NCBI RefSeq assembly: GCF_003589595.1
Contig: NW_020653852.1
Location: 914,737 to 978,736 of the forward strand
DNA: 64,000 nucleotides
Source of the DNA: Hyposmocoma kahamanoa
Lineage: Eukaryota; Arthropoda; Insecta; Lepidoptera; Cosmopterigidae
Reading direction: 5' to 3'
Positions 44,360-55,940 of the stretch are shown here, one piece after another. How positions within the stretch are numbered: position 1 is the first letter of the stretch; each line of letters begins with the position of its first letter. The translations under genes and the position numbers were made by a program. Below the pieces are notes generated by a model. The model worked only from the letters and a program-made list of their open reading frames with translations. It did no database searches and was not told the DNA's origin.

Positions 44360-44645
44360 ACTGACGTTGCATCGCTTAGTGCCGTGGCCCGGACCTCCTT
44401 CCTCCTCTGTCAGTCCCTCACTGCTGAGGATCGTGACTTTTGATCAAGTACACTTTCAATCAATCTTCTCCATTGCACTCTGTCTTTGACCAAGTGGAAC
44501 GCGGCTGTCACTGGTACTGCCAGACTTTCAGCCACCTGGTCACATCATCGTTTCGTATTTCGACATCAAGGTCGTTTGCATCCTGCCCGTAACAATCGCG
44601 CTCTCGAGACTATCAGCGCTTCTGCGTGCAATGTGACCAAAGAAC
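44360..44645 (-). pseudogene. RTE-like LINE reverse-transcriptase C-terminus
   Basis: Minus strand reads LQFFGHIARRSADSLESAIV then TGRMQTT, the LQYFGHIxRRxxDSLExxIVTGxV motif. Beyond it the frame breaks, and an AGTAAGTAAGTAAATA run adjoins at 44648. Confidence 0.72.
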
Positions 44646-44672
44646 TGCAGTAAGTAAGTAAGTAAATAAAAT

Positions 44673-45433
44673 AAGGACTCCATTCACATGATTTTATTAT
44701 ATGTAGAAAATGAGAGAACAAAAGGGTGTAACAAAAATTACAATAAAAAGTACAACAGTATAAAACATTCCTTAAACAGTCTTACGAACAGTCCACTTAC
44801 CACGAGCCTATATACGTATTTTAATGATGAAAAAGAAGTAAATCACGTGAAGTTAGGGTTTCAATGAGGATGCTTCATGAGCATGAAACAAAAAATGATA
44901 TAGCGAAGATATCAGACGCACATACATATAACACGAGAAGTAAACATAAACTAGTAACAAATGAAACCAGATTTGTAAAAAGGTTAAAACAGGGCGTAAA
45001 TATGCGAATTAATATGTACAATAAACATAATATGTTTTGTATGATTTAGTTAGTTAGTTTTATGAGTTAGTGTATTTGACTTGGAAATGGCTGCATTCAA
45101 GCAAATATTAAAACTGTACTTTGAAAATCAATGAATTTATGGACTCAAATCTAAGCGAAAATTCATTTTCTTAAAAAATCATGACGTTAAGGCTTTACGG
45201 TGAATAAAACATTTGGCTTTAACTTTGCACATAACGAAGAATAGGAATTAGAGAACGAGCCAGAAAAGAGGGTGATAAAAGGTGACATGACGATGTAGGA
45301 GGTCGCATAGTCACCGTGCTTTTTATCGAATGTACAGTTGATGAAGCTGATAGCCATTTTACGCGTTCTACAGAAAAGTGTTAAAGGTTTTCCGGTTTCA
45401 TGGTTTAAATTTGTTTCCTGTAAGTAAATAAAT
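44673..45433. other. Unassigned stretch
   Basis: Open frame at 44864-45049 (61 codons, NTRSKHKLVTNETRFVKRLK) faintly recalls a LINE-associated YNTRxK motif; not called. Confidence 0.35.
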
Positions 45434-45625
45434 ATTAGACAACATTACATACGTTACTCCGATTCCAAAGTAAGTGACTAAAGCACTTGTATTATTGAAA
45501 TCGGAAACAATGACGGTACCACGAACACCCAGATCCGAGACCCGGCCGGGGTTCTAACCCGGGTCCTCAGTGATGGAGACACCATGAAAACCAGTGTGCA
45601 AGTCACTCGACCACGGATGTCGTCA
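45434..45625 (-). mobile_element. tRNA-like SINE, family E, copy 2
   Basis: Reverse copy. On the minus strand it opens GTGGTCGAGTGACTTGCACA and has the B-box-like GGGTTAGAACCCC. Shares its full body with 9952-10152. Confidence 0.7.
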
Positions 45626-45900
45626 AAATAAGTAATTACCAACTACGTCCGATTCGTATCAATCTCGAATCCGAGAAATGACGGTCCAAATTGTCATAGG
45701 TGTCCGAAGCGTCATTTTATCACTAGGTGTACAAGCGATATTTGTATTTTCTTGGATTGGAATCAGACTTAGTGCACAAGCAACATCCGAAGTGGGTCCG
45801 AATTTTCTAGATTTGATTGTTTGATGTCTCGGATTTAGAACGAATACGAATCGGATGCAGTGCGTAAACTTGCATTGCCAGTCAAAGTTTTCATCTTTCA

Positions 45901-46101
45901 GCTTTTATCGCAAAGGTACACACACTTGTCAACTTTATATGTCACCCTGACACATAAAGTTGATAAATCCCGTGTACCTATAGTTTCACCAGCGCGGAAA
46001 AATCATTACCATGATCACATTACTGCTTAGCGGCATAAACAGATATGCTCTTTTTACTTCCCTGGACGAACACCCTCACAATGAGCTTTACTGTTACTAA
46101 A
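45901..46101 (+). repeat. Family A short repeat, diverged
   Basis: GTCACCCTGACACATAAAGT, then TTACTGCTTAGCGGCATAAA, then CTTCCCTGGACGAACACC. Confidence 0.75.
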
Positions 46102-46138
46102 ATGGTTTGTTTTATTACGCGTTGTACAATGATATACC

Positions 46139-46482
46139 CTCTTTTTTAACCGACTTTAAAAAAAGGAGGAGGTTCTCAATTGGACTGTATGTTTTTTTTT
46201 GTACGTATGTTACGCGATAACTCCGGTATTTGTGAACCGATTTTCATGATTTTTTTTTTGTTGAAATGGGGGGAATTGCATAATGGTCCTATTTCATTTT
46301 GAAGACAAACATCCACCTCTAAGCGTGGCTGTTCACGCATGAAGATTCATTTTTATAAATAGCGCTGATTTTTATTATCTCCAGTGTCAAGTCCTGTAAA
46401 GTGGCGAATTTAAGGATATTTCAATAAAACTTAGCAAATAGTCGTAATTCCACGTATTTTTGAGGTCGGTTTTTTCAGTGCT
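46139..46482 (-). repeat. Family B repeat, full-length type
   Basis: Both ends present (AACCGACTTTAAAAAAAGGA and TTTTGAGGTCGGTTTTTT). It joins directly onto the next family A copy. Confidence 0.78.
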
Positions 46483-46601
46483 CTGAGATATAAGTTGACA
46501 AGTTCCATGTGCCTGTAATTGTACAGCTATCTTACCCTTCAAAATCGGAACACAGTAATGCTAACATTACTGCTTGCCGGCAGAAATAGATAAAGTGGCA
46601 A
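46483..46601 (+). repeat. Family A short repeat, 5-prime truncated
   Basis: Starts CTCTGAGATATAAGTTGACA immediately at the family B border; ends at the GATAAAGTGGCA block. Confidence 0.75.
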
Positions 46602-47243
46602 CCTAATATGTAGATGCATACCGACTACAAAGTAGAAGATCAGGAAGAAGAAAAAAAACATTAGGAGTAAAATGCCAACAAAACACGGGTATACAAAATG
46701 CTTGGAGCGAGTTGAGGAAATGAAATGAGGTATTTAAGGTTAGGTTAGGTCAGGTTTAGGTTCATACTCTCTGCCTACCCCAAGGGCATACTAGCCTGAT
46801 GGTGTGTTAAATATATAGGTAGTATTTTATATACTATATATTATATATACTATTCCAAACTATGGCGTGTTTGAAATCTATTTTTGAAAATGTTGGTAAT
46901 CTATTAAGATAACAAAATTTCAAATTTATATTAAAGTGTAATCTCTAGTACTAAACTTTAAAAACTGCTATATCAACTTCTGCTATAAGTTCTGAAAAGC
47001 AGACGTATAGATGGGACCACATCGCTTTGAGCAGGCGAACGCATTGTGAGTTCGCAAGTGGCCTAATGGTCGACTAGTTTGCGGCGCTGATGGCCGAGAG
47101 TGGCCGCCAGAGACGAATTTTTTCAATAAACGCTAAAAGGGTTAAACGCATTGTAAATGGCCGTAAAATATAATAAAATGCGTGAACTAGCCGCGTCGAG
47201 CGAAGTTCTAAATCAAACTTCTCTACTAGTTGATTATACTAAT
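46602..47243. other. Unassigned stretch
   Basis: 46735-46764 has a few TTAGG-like words (see rejected items). Nothing else recognised. Confidence 0.4.
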
Positions 47244-47483
47244 TAACCAATTTAAAAAAAAAAGGAAGGAGTTTCTCAGTTCGACAGGATTTTTTTGTGT
47301 ATGTGTGTTGCAATTTTGCGTTTACGATGAACCGATTTTGATGATTCTTTTTTTGTTGGAAAGAGGGTACGTCAGTAGTGGTTTCGTTCAAATTTGACGA
47401 AAATATTCCACCTCTAAGCGTGACAAAATAGGGAATTACTGACATTTGAGGTCTGTTCTTTTAGTACTCTGCACTGAGATTAT
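47244..47483 (-). repeat. Family B repeat
   Basis: From CCAATTTAAAAAAAAAAGGA to TAGTACTCTGCACTGAGATT; preserves the terminal palindrome also seen at 8470. Confidence 0.75.
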
Positions 47484-47957
47484 CATAATTGATATTAACA
47501 TCAAGTTATACCATTACGTTGACAGGTACGAGTGAAATTGATCTTAAGCAGCGAGGATGAGGCTCGGAATATGCGGGTACTGAATTAATTAGGTTTTGAC
47601 AGTTGCTTAATTGCCTCGACCATTATTTGCGGGCGGTTTTAAGTTTTGACAGTTTGGGCATGATGGCCGCCGCTTGCAATATCACATTTATCTCCATCTT
47701 ATCGTGATTACCGTGCCCGTGCTCGTAAGATCGGATGTTGTCCTCCATGGAGGTGCGGTGATCACCGGAATTGACTGCTTTAAATCTTTGAATCATTAGT
47801 GGACCTACAACACAAGTATCATTGTCAACTCGTTGTACGTAACCCTGCTAGCTCGGGTTTTAGTTAGTTTAGGTCTATGGCTTTGGGTTAGTTTAGGTGC
47901 GCCACGCTGTTTATGCAAGTTGGGGATTCGAAAACAGGTTTAAAATAAATATTGTAA
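47484..47957. other. Unassigned stretch
   Basis: Repeated TTAGTTTAGGT words near 47865-47900; nothing else. Confidence 0.4.
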
Positions 47958-48555
47958 ATGATAAAATATGTACGAATGTTTATTTACAAAGGTACTCTCA
48001 TGTTGGGTAAAGCGGCAGATATACAATCCATATTTGTGTTGCAAAAACGGGCGATTCGTTCTGTGTTCCGTTTAGGTTCTCGGGTTTCTCTCAGAGAAAA
48101 GCTTAAGAAGACTAGTATAACGACTGTGGCATCACAGTACGTTTACTCAAATATTTTGTAAGCCCGTAAAAATTTTAAGAAAGAAGATATTCACCCTAGA
48201 ACAAAGTCCAAACTCATGGTACCACGATTTCGTTTGACTAAAGTAAACGATCTTTTATGGGGAACTGTATACGTTTTTACAATAAGATTCCGGAGCATAT
48301 ATTAAGGTTATCATTTCCTAAGTTTAAAAACTATATTAAAAATATTTTGATTGAAAACGTATATTACAGAATTGAAGAGTATGTATCAGATAAAGATATA
48401 CCTATGGGAAGACAACAAAGTGTATTCTAGAGCATTTAAGTTTATTTGAAAAGAGCAATTCCTAGAGTTTCTTGCTCGTTCTTCTCACCGAGGTCAGCGC
48501 AGTGAACGAGCAGTAGCTTAAAACATTACGTTTTCAGGTGTAAAAATTAAGTAAA
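47958..48555 (+). pseudogene. LINE reverse-transcriptase C-terminus and 3-prime UTR, best copy of its family
   Basis: The frame opens IQSIFVLQKRAIRSVFRLGS then LREKLKKTSITTVASQYVYS and stops. The reading resumes after a stop with RKNFKKEDIHPRTKSKLMVP. The rest is shifted. It matches 4640 and 23477 along its length and ends in the CTTGCTCGTTCTTCTCACCG UTR. CR1/jockey-like, 5-prime truncated. Confidence 0.78.
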
Positions 48556-48560
48556 GTAAA

Positions 48561-49609
48561 AAATAAATAAAAATATTTATTTACGTTCACTTACACCAAG
48601 TTTATATATAGAAAGTGTGCTGTGGAACTCCGTTTAAGCAAAATAATTGCTTACGTCAGGAGATACTGTTCTTCCATCTTAGGCATCGGGTATATAATCA
48701 GAAATAGAGACGAAATAAGGGCCATCCATCCCTGGTCATTCATCAGGCAAATGGGCCTTATATCGCTTTTAAATATCAACTCTTGTTTGCGTTGAAATCT
48801 CAAATTAGAAAGCTGAAATAGTCAAGCCAAGAAAAAAAGCAAAATATCTAACTACAAAACAAACGGAATCATTTTAAAGGCAATTAAATATAAAGTAATT
48901 TTTCAATTATCGTTCATTATAGCAAAGCTCAAGTTAAACTGGTCGTGTTGAAGCGAAACAATTGACGACACATATGAATTGACGACATAGGTACAATGGT
49001 AACCATAAAGAAAAAGGCTAGTCTAGGCTTGCGGGTATAGTCTGGAGTGTTATATTGTATCAGGTATAGAGTTGAGTGTACTGTGTCAGCAAAAAGAGCC
49101 CGACTCAGCATTATGCCGCAGTTCAGTCGAACTACGACACTGATGATTCTGCCAGGTCCTAAGGTGGTGAGCCGGTAAAAAAAGAAGTAACTCAGAATAT
49201 AGAATCAACACGGAGTTAGAATGTAAGGCATGTAGTTATAATATTAATTATTTAAGTGAATAAGTTATTATATAAGCTATAAAACGTGGACAAGGTAAAT
49301 GGAAAGAAAATAAAAAAGATGAAAGATGTAAATGTGTGTTGTGTGGTTGTATAATAATTGTAAATGAATGAGTGTTTTGCTTAAAGGTGTGTGTTTGTGT
49401 GTAGTTATGTAAAGAATAAGTGGAGTGTATGTGTGGTTTATATATAACTATGAAACAGTATTTATGGCAGGGTAAATATTTTAGGCAGGTAGTGTAAATG
49501 ACAATGTGTAAATGACATTTCGTCTCTATTTCTGGTTATATATTTTATGATCTTAGGGTTCTATATGACTAGGCAAGTTACGGTTAGTTATGTTATACTA
49601 AATAATTAA
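48561..49609. other. Region bracketed by a 25-bp inverted repeat
   Basis: 48692-48716 and 49517-49541 are complementary over 25 bp with one mismatch (core GAAATAGAGACGAAAT). The 800 bp between holds GT-rich low complexity (49330-49450) and a minus-strand 60-codon frame without motif. Confidence 0.45.
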
Positions 49610-49745
49610 TTAGAGAAAACAAATAAGTGCAACCCCTAGATTACTTACTCATTCTTTTCAGTGGAATATTACGAATGAGTTGTGGAGTTTGATTGATGTG
49701 ACAATGTCAAGTGTAATTTGGTTACTTATAACGATATTTCTGAAT
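49610..49745 (+). repeat. LINE 3-prime UTR fragment
   Basis: AAGTGCAACCCCTAGATTAC...TTACGAATGAGTTGTGGAGT matches the UTR at 1320-1430 and 31190-31280. Confidence 0.6.
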
Positions 49746-50285
49746 TGCATCTAGAGGTACATTCGAGTAGTACAATTTAATGAATTATTTATTTATTCAT
49801 GGAAAACGAAGTGATTTATGTAAAACACCGATTAAAAAAGGAATAAAAACACAAAGCCTATTACAGGTTTTCACCTATAGTGCCAAAGAAATGAAACATG
49901 AGCACTTAATAAAAACAAACAATAAATAATAAGTGTTAACAACAAGTGTTTTCTTGGAGAAAATAATATAATGAAAAACAATTTCTAGTGTAATTTGCTT
50001 ACCCAAGTAATTAATCTATTTTTGAAATTGACATTTAATTACGATGTTCTCCGCTTCATCGTTAGCTTAAGTGTTGCTACAAGAGATGAGTAAAATACTC
50101 CATGAATACGCCCGGGTTTTAACAGGACTTTCTACCCAAAGTTTTTACCCGTTTCTGCCCAAAATCGTGGGTTAGAACGACGAATACGGAACTTGGTATA
50201 ATTCGATGGTTATTTTGTTGTCATTTGTAATATATATGTCGAAGTAAAAAATCTTTTTGGACGAAAAAGAAGCAACTCCAGAAAA
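49746..50285. other. Unassigned stretch
   Basis: Nothing recognised. Confidence 0.4.
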
Positions 50286-50315
50286 ACAAAAAAGAGATAT
50301 CGCTATTCACTATTT
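50286..50315 (-). repeat. Left arm of a perfect 30-bp inverted repeat (family H head)
   Basis: Exact complement of 51374-51403; the LINE fragment lies between. Confidence 0.8.
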
Positions 50316-50341
50316 AAATATAGTACAAAGAAATAAATAGT

Positions 50342-51344
50342 TTTGAGGACGTTAGGTTTCTTCAGGCAGATCTGGCAGCTGTGGGACATTGGTGTGAGTG
50401 CAATGACATGATATTAAATGCTACCAAATGCACTCATATTAAGTTTACAAAAAAAAAGAACATTGTTGCCTCGGAATATTTCTTAGATAACCAATACCTA
50501 AGTGAATCTGTCGTGGTACGAGATTTGGGGATTTTTATAGATAGCAAGTTAAGTTTTACTACACACATGGACATCATAGCCAAAAAGTCTTGGAGGATGT
50601 TGGGTTTTGTCAAGCGAATGTGTAAGGATTTTAGAAACGTTTATACGATTTTAACACTGTATAACTCACTTATTCGTAGCACTCTCGAGTATGCAACTCC
50701 TGTCTGGAATCCGAACTATCAAGTTCATGCAGAAAGAACAGAAAGTATACAACGGGCATTTACTCGTTTTCTGGCGTATAAGGATAGGCAATGCCCATAT
50801 AGATCTGACTACCGCAGGCGCTTGCTTTATTTTAAACTGGAGAGGTTGGAAACTAGGAGGAAAATTTTTGACCTGAGTTTGCTGTACAAATTATTACATG
50901 GACAGCTCGATATGCCCTGCACGACGTCTCAGATTGGTTTGGCGGTACCTAGAAGACTTCCTCGTTATCCAGCACAAAAAATATTTTCGGTTCCGGTGTC
51001 TCGTACTAATGTTGGCCATTTTTCTCCGCTCAATCGTTGCATGCGAACTTTTAATGACATTAACTCAGATGAGATTGACATCTTTCACGACTCGTATAAA
51101 ATGTTCAGGAGGAATGTAAGGGAACATTTAGTGTAAATATTAATTCGTTTATAATTGCATAATAATTTTTAAGTTCATATATTTTACTTCTTTTCCATTT
51201 TTATATAATTTTTAGTTTTCTTTGAATTGCTGATGTTACCTTTCCAGAGTGTTGTATACTCCTATAAGGACGTAACATACTGTACTTAACCATTTAGATA
51301 ACATTGTGTAATATTGTCTATGTATACGTCGATGGTGTATCAAA

Positions 51345-51375
<31 letters not shown>

Positions 51376-51378
51376 ATA
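50342..51378 (+). pseudogene. Jockey-like LINE, 5-prime truncated, 251+ codons of ORF2 intact
   Basis: The frame is open from about 50330 to the stop at 51136. It reads FLQADLAAV, VVRDLGIFIDSKLSFTTHMD, TLYNSLIRSTLEYATPVWNP, ESIQRAFTRFLAYKDRQCPY, then RRKIFDLSLLYKLLHGQLD. These are in order the palm/thumb motifs and C-terminal domain of jockey-type reverse transcriptases. The catalytic FADD box would lie upstream and is absent. A UTR of about 200 bp ends in an AAAT microsatellite (51342-51378). The clean frame implies a recent insertion. Confidence 0.88.
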
Positions 51379-51665
51379 GTGAATAGCGATATCTCTTTTT
51401 TGTATTGAATTGATATTCAATTCTTTTCTAGCCGGGGCTGGTAGCTGTAAAGGTGTTTAAATGGGTGACGTAATACTTTCAATTTCTCATAGATGGCGCT
51501 ACGGCTAAAAAGTCGTTGAAAAACTAAATGCAACGATACGACAACAAAACACATAGAAAAATTCGTAAGATCCGCTGCTTCTTTCCGTGGCTTAGTGGGT
51601 ATAGCGTCTGCTACGGTATGCTATAAGACGTCTATTCACATCTGGCCGAATCAAAGGATTTTTTC
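51374..51665 (+). mobile_element. Family H repeat, head to tRNA-like part
   Basis: AGTGAATAGCGATATCTC, GGTAGCTGTAAAGGTGTTTA, ATAGATGGCGCTACGGC, AAAAAGTCGTTGAAAAAC, then tRNA-like GTGGCTTAGTGGGTATAGCG. Starts immediately at the LINE tail. B box mutated (TATTCACATC). Confidence 0.72.
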
Positions 51666-52174
51666 TTATCGACTTATTTCAAAGCGATTTTCAATTTCAA
51701 TTGAAAAGCAAGTCTAATCGTCTAGATCAGAAAGCATTAAACATTTCAGTAGTAATTATTATTAAATTTGCTAGTTTAACTAAATATTTACTAGTAAATA
51801 ATGGATAATTAATGGATTTTAACCCAATCTAAAGACCACGTTGACAAAGCGCCGGGCTAAAGCGCCGGGTTGCTACTAATCATTTACAAGTGTACGTAAC
51901 TTAGAAATTAACGTAAGAAGTACATGCCGCCGCAATGATTTGAACCGTCAACCTCTTAATTGGTTATATAATAAAAAGGTTAACGAGAGAGCACACTTAA
52001 ATAATGCCTATTTACTCCCTTGCCTTAAACAGGCCCCAGTTTAAACAGTCCAGGGAACAAATTGTTCGCAAGGTAGTGTGAAGAGACACGAATTACCCGA
52101 TGCCACGAGAACATGTGCTCTGAAAGTTATGAAATATAGGACATATTAGTAACATAGTGATAGTGGACATAGAG
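51666..52174. other. Unassigned stretch
   Basis: The words TTAAATAATGCCTATTTACT resemble the minus-strand LINE segment near 61340; otherwise nothing. Confidence 0.35.
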
Positions 52175-52398
52175 GTAATAATAATAATAATAACGCACAC
52201 ACTCAACATTGCTCCGCTCTAGGGAAACCAGGGAAACCTTGTGTAGCGGGTAACATGGACACACACATGGACAAACAAATTACACCCAAACTCACGAGAG
52301 TAACAAGTGTAGGCTATACAAATATTTCTCCCGGCCCGGGAATTGGACCTGGGACCTCTTCGTGGCAGTCCGGCATGGTAACCGTTCCGCCACTTCAG
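52175..52398 (-). mobile_element. tRNA-like SINE, family C, with AAT tail
   Basis: AAT tail at 52177-52193. The GGGAAACCAGGGAAACC word is duplicated. Head CCTGGGTCCAATTCC is a mutated B box. Confidence 0.83.
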
Positions 52399-53539
52399 TG
52401 GTAACTTCAGGTTTATTATTTTATTATGGCATTTTAATAACAATGCTTCATAATAAGAACGTACTTTGAAGAGCTTCTTGCAATTGAAAAGTAGAATAAT
52501 TTCTCTAGTGCTATGTCGTCCAGAAAATAAGGACATTTTCTCTAATATAAGACTCGGCTTAGTGGCACTCAAAGGTAAGTAATATTTATGAAAAAATAAC
52601 GAAGTTACAACGTCACGGAAATTGTAAATAGGCCGTGTCCTTCGTTCGGGTGTAAAAAAACTTCGGAAAATATGACGCGGGGAATCTCCCATGATATTGA
52701 ACAACTTTCGTGTAGAACCCATATTCGGTTGGCAGAAATATTTTTTAATTACCAATTACGTATGGGAAATAAACATTCTTTGCAACAGTTTCCCTTTGTG
52801 TTACTTTTGCATTTGTTTTGTCTTTGAAAGTTCATAAATACACGCACCGGCACATTTAACGGAACAAAAACAAAAGTGAAATTATAAATAACCCTTATAA
52901 TAATAACATTAGTTACGAGATTTAGTTTTGCAAGGTCGATTTCACACCGAACAAAATTGAATGACATGAATAATTAATTGCTTCATTATGTCTCGAAAAA
53001 TTTTGACGCATTTGCAGCCTTAACGTAATAGCGACATATCTAAAAAATGGCTACTTTTCAGGAGAGCAGTTAATGGGTTCTACGGACGAATTTAGTCGAT
53101 AACTTTTCATGTTGATAATCTAACTTTTGACGTATGACCGTATCATACTGTTAATATAATATAGTACTAACTAAAAAAGTGTATTTTTTCAGAAGCGATG
53201 AAAAACGAATAACTTCCCTTGAAAGATTATTAAAATTTAAGTATAGGTTAAGGTTTATTACAGACATATAAACAATTTTCTGCTTGCCAAATTATCTAAA
53301 AGTTAAAGGGAAAATGTAATTGCTTATTTCTGAGCAAGGACTGTTTTGTGTAGAGTTTGCACACAAAAAAAATGTTTCATTTTGAGTTAAGTAGATATGT
53401 TTTAATTGTTTCTTACAATATTTTAATAAGACGACTTTATTGACGTGCACCGAATGACATTTTACGTTCTACGCAATGGTATAATCTCTAATTTTGAGTT
53501 ACAACTCTATTGTAATAGCAGTGCGATATGACTGTGGCT
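52399..53539. other. Unassigned stretch
   Basis: A minus-strand open frame to 52755 has no known domain and extends into the SINE, so it is not called. Otherwise nothing. Confidence 0.4.
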
Positions 53540-53752
53540 TTGTTATTCGAGTGTGATGAACGGTTACCATGCTGGTATGCCACGCAGAGGTCCCGGGTTC
53601 GATTCCTTGGCCGGGAGAAATATTTCTATGGTCTATTTTATTTCTCTCGTGAGTTTGGGTGTAATTAGTTGTTTGTTATGTGAGCACCCGCGATACAGGG
53701 TTTCTCTAGTGCTATGGGTATGTGTGTTATTATATTATTATTATTATTATAG
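53540..53752 (+). mobile_element. tRNA-like SINE, family C, with ATT tail
   Basis: Head GATGAACGGTTACCATGCTG, B box GGGTTCGATTCC, body TTATTTCTCTCGTGAGTTTG, ATT microsatellite at 53731-53750. The first tRNA bases are diverged. Confidence 0.83.
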
Positions 53753-54493
53753 AGAAACAATGTACATATACCTTCTTACATTAGTACTATAAACGTTTGT
53801 GTCCCTCTGGGGCAATGTACATAAAAATGTTTATAAAATAAGTTTTGCTAACGATAACCCCGGTTAGTCGGGAAAGGGACAGTGCCTAAACGTAGTTATT
53901 ACTGTAAACGATATACATTTAACAAAGTATAACCGTAAACCGTGACTAATCCCGACCCCAAAAATAAAATAAAACAGCCCCGTGATACGAAACGTAAATA
54001 GAAATACATTTCTATCAAATGTAGATAAGAAGCAAACATGTAAAATACAATAATGTTTTTTTGCAACAGGATTGAACAGAATATCCGGGAAACCCAAAAG
54101 ATAAAATATAACGGATTTTCTATGTTTCGCGAAAATAGAGGATTGTGTTCGGTTTTCGGTACCAATATCAAAGTAGAAAAAATATTTTTCAGTGTTTCCA
54201 CATTTTTTCCGGCAGAACAAGGCTCGGGCTTTGTAAGGCCCGAATGAGCTAAGAGCATTAGGGCTGCCAAATACAAATATACATTTTACGAAGCTTTACA
54301 AAGAATATGTTAATGAACGTTGTTAGAGTTGAGAGTGATGCTTTTACAACAATATATTCAGTGCATAATTTCATTACGCGCTTTCGTATTCAAATATGAA
54401 AATAATGGGACAAAATTTCATATTTCGCCACTGAATTTGTTCAGAATATACCATCGTTGCTGTTAATGAAGTTAAAAGATTACGTACAGAGTG
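53753..54493. other. Unassigned stretch
   Basis: Two overlapping open frames of about 120 codons on the minus strand (53864-54276) compete with each other and have no motif. Confidence 0.4.
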
Positions 54494-54548
54494 TCATCAT
54501 CATCACCAAGCCATTACACGCCCCACTGCTGGGTATGGGTCTCTTCCA
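54494..54548 (-). repeat. LINE 3-prime end with ATC tail
   Basis: CATCATCATCACCAAGCC...CCCCACTGCTGGGTATGGGT is the inverse of the CCCAGCAGTGGG terminus at 12811. Confidence 0.55.
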
Positions 54549-54551
54549 AGT

Positions 54552-54674
54552 AGAACTGAAACTCTTGTGAAGGAGTTTGTCCAGAGACGTCCTGCCACCT
54601 TACCTATTTCTGCCGCAAAGCATTTCGGTTTTGAAGGGTGAAATTATAGGCACATGGGACTTGTCAACTTAAAT
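54552..54674 (-). repeat. Family A short repeat, tail half
   Basis: Reverse copy GGAGTTTGTCCAGAGACGTC to GGCACATGGGACTTGTCAAC. Confidence 0.78.
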
Positions 54675-54928
54675 TCAGTTTAAACATACAGCAACTAAAC
54701 TAGATGACTACAACAAGGTACAATTCGATTGTATGGGCAGACAATAGTTGAACCTTCATAACCTATTCTAGGTACAAAACCTGTGTTAATAGTGTTACGA
54801 AGATTCTCCGTTTTGGCGAAATCAGAAAAGAAAACAATCTTTGAGCTGCGGCTAAAACTGAAATAGTGTAGTGCAGTGCCGTGAATCTAGTGTAGAGTAG
54901 CAATAGCAGTAATAAAAAGTATGTGTAA

Positions 54929-54959
<31 letters not shown>

Positions 54960-55248
54960 TGCGCGTGTGTGTGTGAGTGTGTTTGAGTGTGTGTGTGAAA
55001 TGAAATGGAGTAGAGTGCGCTTAATAGCATTTATATAGATAAATAAATAAAAGAAATAGATAAATAAAATTTAAGTATGGAAGTCTATTTATGATAATAT
55101 AACCAGGAGTTCTTCCGTCTTCTCATAAGATAATTCCTGTAACCATGTTCTTAGTATATCTCCAACTTCATACTTGTTTAATGCATATATTTGATGGGAT
55201 TTATTAATTTTATTATATAATCTAGTACTTAGTGCAATTAATTGTAGC
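54675..55248. other. GT microsatellite in unassigned DNA
   Basis: An alternating GT tract at about 54929-54998 with interruptions, followed by ATAAATAAATAAA. Otherwise nothing. Confidence 0.55.
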
Positions 55249-55340
55249 TCAGAGTGGCACTGCAACTGTTATGGAAAGTCGTGTCGCTTACCAGCAGGCG
55301 CATGACTTGTTCGTCCTGCCGCTTGGCATCATAAAAAAAT
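55249..55340 (-). repeat. Family A head fragment
   Basis: CAGAGTGGCACTGCAACTGT to GGCGCATGACTTGTTCGTCC and a CATCATAAAAAA end. Confidence 0.75.
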
Positions 55341-55344
55341 ATTT

Positions 55345-55735
55345 AATTTTTTTAGGTAAATTATCACATTATCACACTCTAATGCTCGTTATTATATAAG
55401 GCAAATTCCCTTGATAGAATAGAATTCGCAAGAAACGTGGGATTGCTCTTTGCAAGTAAATGTTACTAAACAATTATCATTTACAATGTTTATTTCAAAT
55501 ATGATAGATATAGTCAACGGGTAATTAAATACCATGGATTTTTGTCATCCAACTATGCAGAAGCTATAACTATAGAAGCTATAATAACCTTAAGTGTAGA
55601 GTTTCTATTTCATTATACTTTTAAACCTCGTAAATGGCAAATTTTGAATATTAACTGGAATCTTATTATAGAAGCATGTACGTTGAATTCAATGAGTTTG
55701 TAACCTTGTGAAGACAACTGTCATGATTAGCTAGT
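55345..55735 (-). pseudogene. LINE C-terminus and 3-prime UTR
   Basis: Inverse of 1061-1440 (ACCTCGTAAATGGCAAATTT; GGGATTGCTCTTTGCAAGTA). Degraded; directly follows a family A fragment. Confidence 0.65.
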
Positions 55736-55748
55736 TAATTTTTATTGA

Positions 55749-55940
55749 CTAACTGCCTCCGTGACCGAACGGTTACCATGTCGATTCCCGGGCCGGGAGA
55801 AATGTTTGTATGGCTTACATTTATATCTCTCGTGAGTTTGGGTGTAATTTGTGGTTGTCTATGTGTGTGTCCATGGCACCCGCGACACAGGGTTTCCCTA
55901 GTGCGGGGCTATGGTGAGTGTGTGCGTTATTTATTCCTCG
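55749..55940 (+). mobile_element. tRNA-like SINE, family C, lacking the anticodon-arm region
   Basis: The head jumps from GGTTACCATG straight to TCGATTCCCGGGCCGGGAG, dropping about 30 bp including half the B box. The body is well preserved. Confidence 0.85.

Noticed and set aside
46735..46764. TTAGG-like words suggesting interstitial telomere repeats
   Set aside because: Only two exact units among degenerate ones; no array and no TRAS/SART-like element beside it.
52219..52755. 178-codon minus-strand open frame
   Set aside because: It ends inside a family C SINE and no part resembles a known protein.
53864..54276. Two overlapping minus-strand frames of 118 and 125 codons
   Set aside because: They use different frames over the same bases, are rich in F/L/Y as AT-rich DNA gives by chance, and carry no motif.
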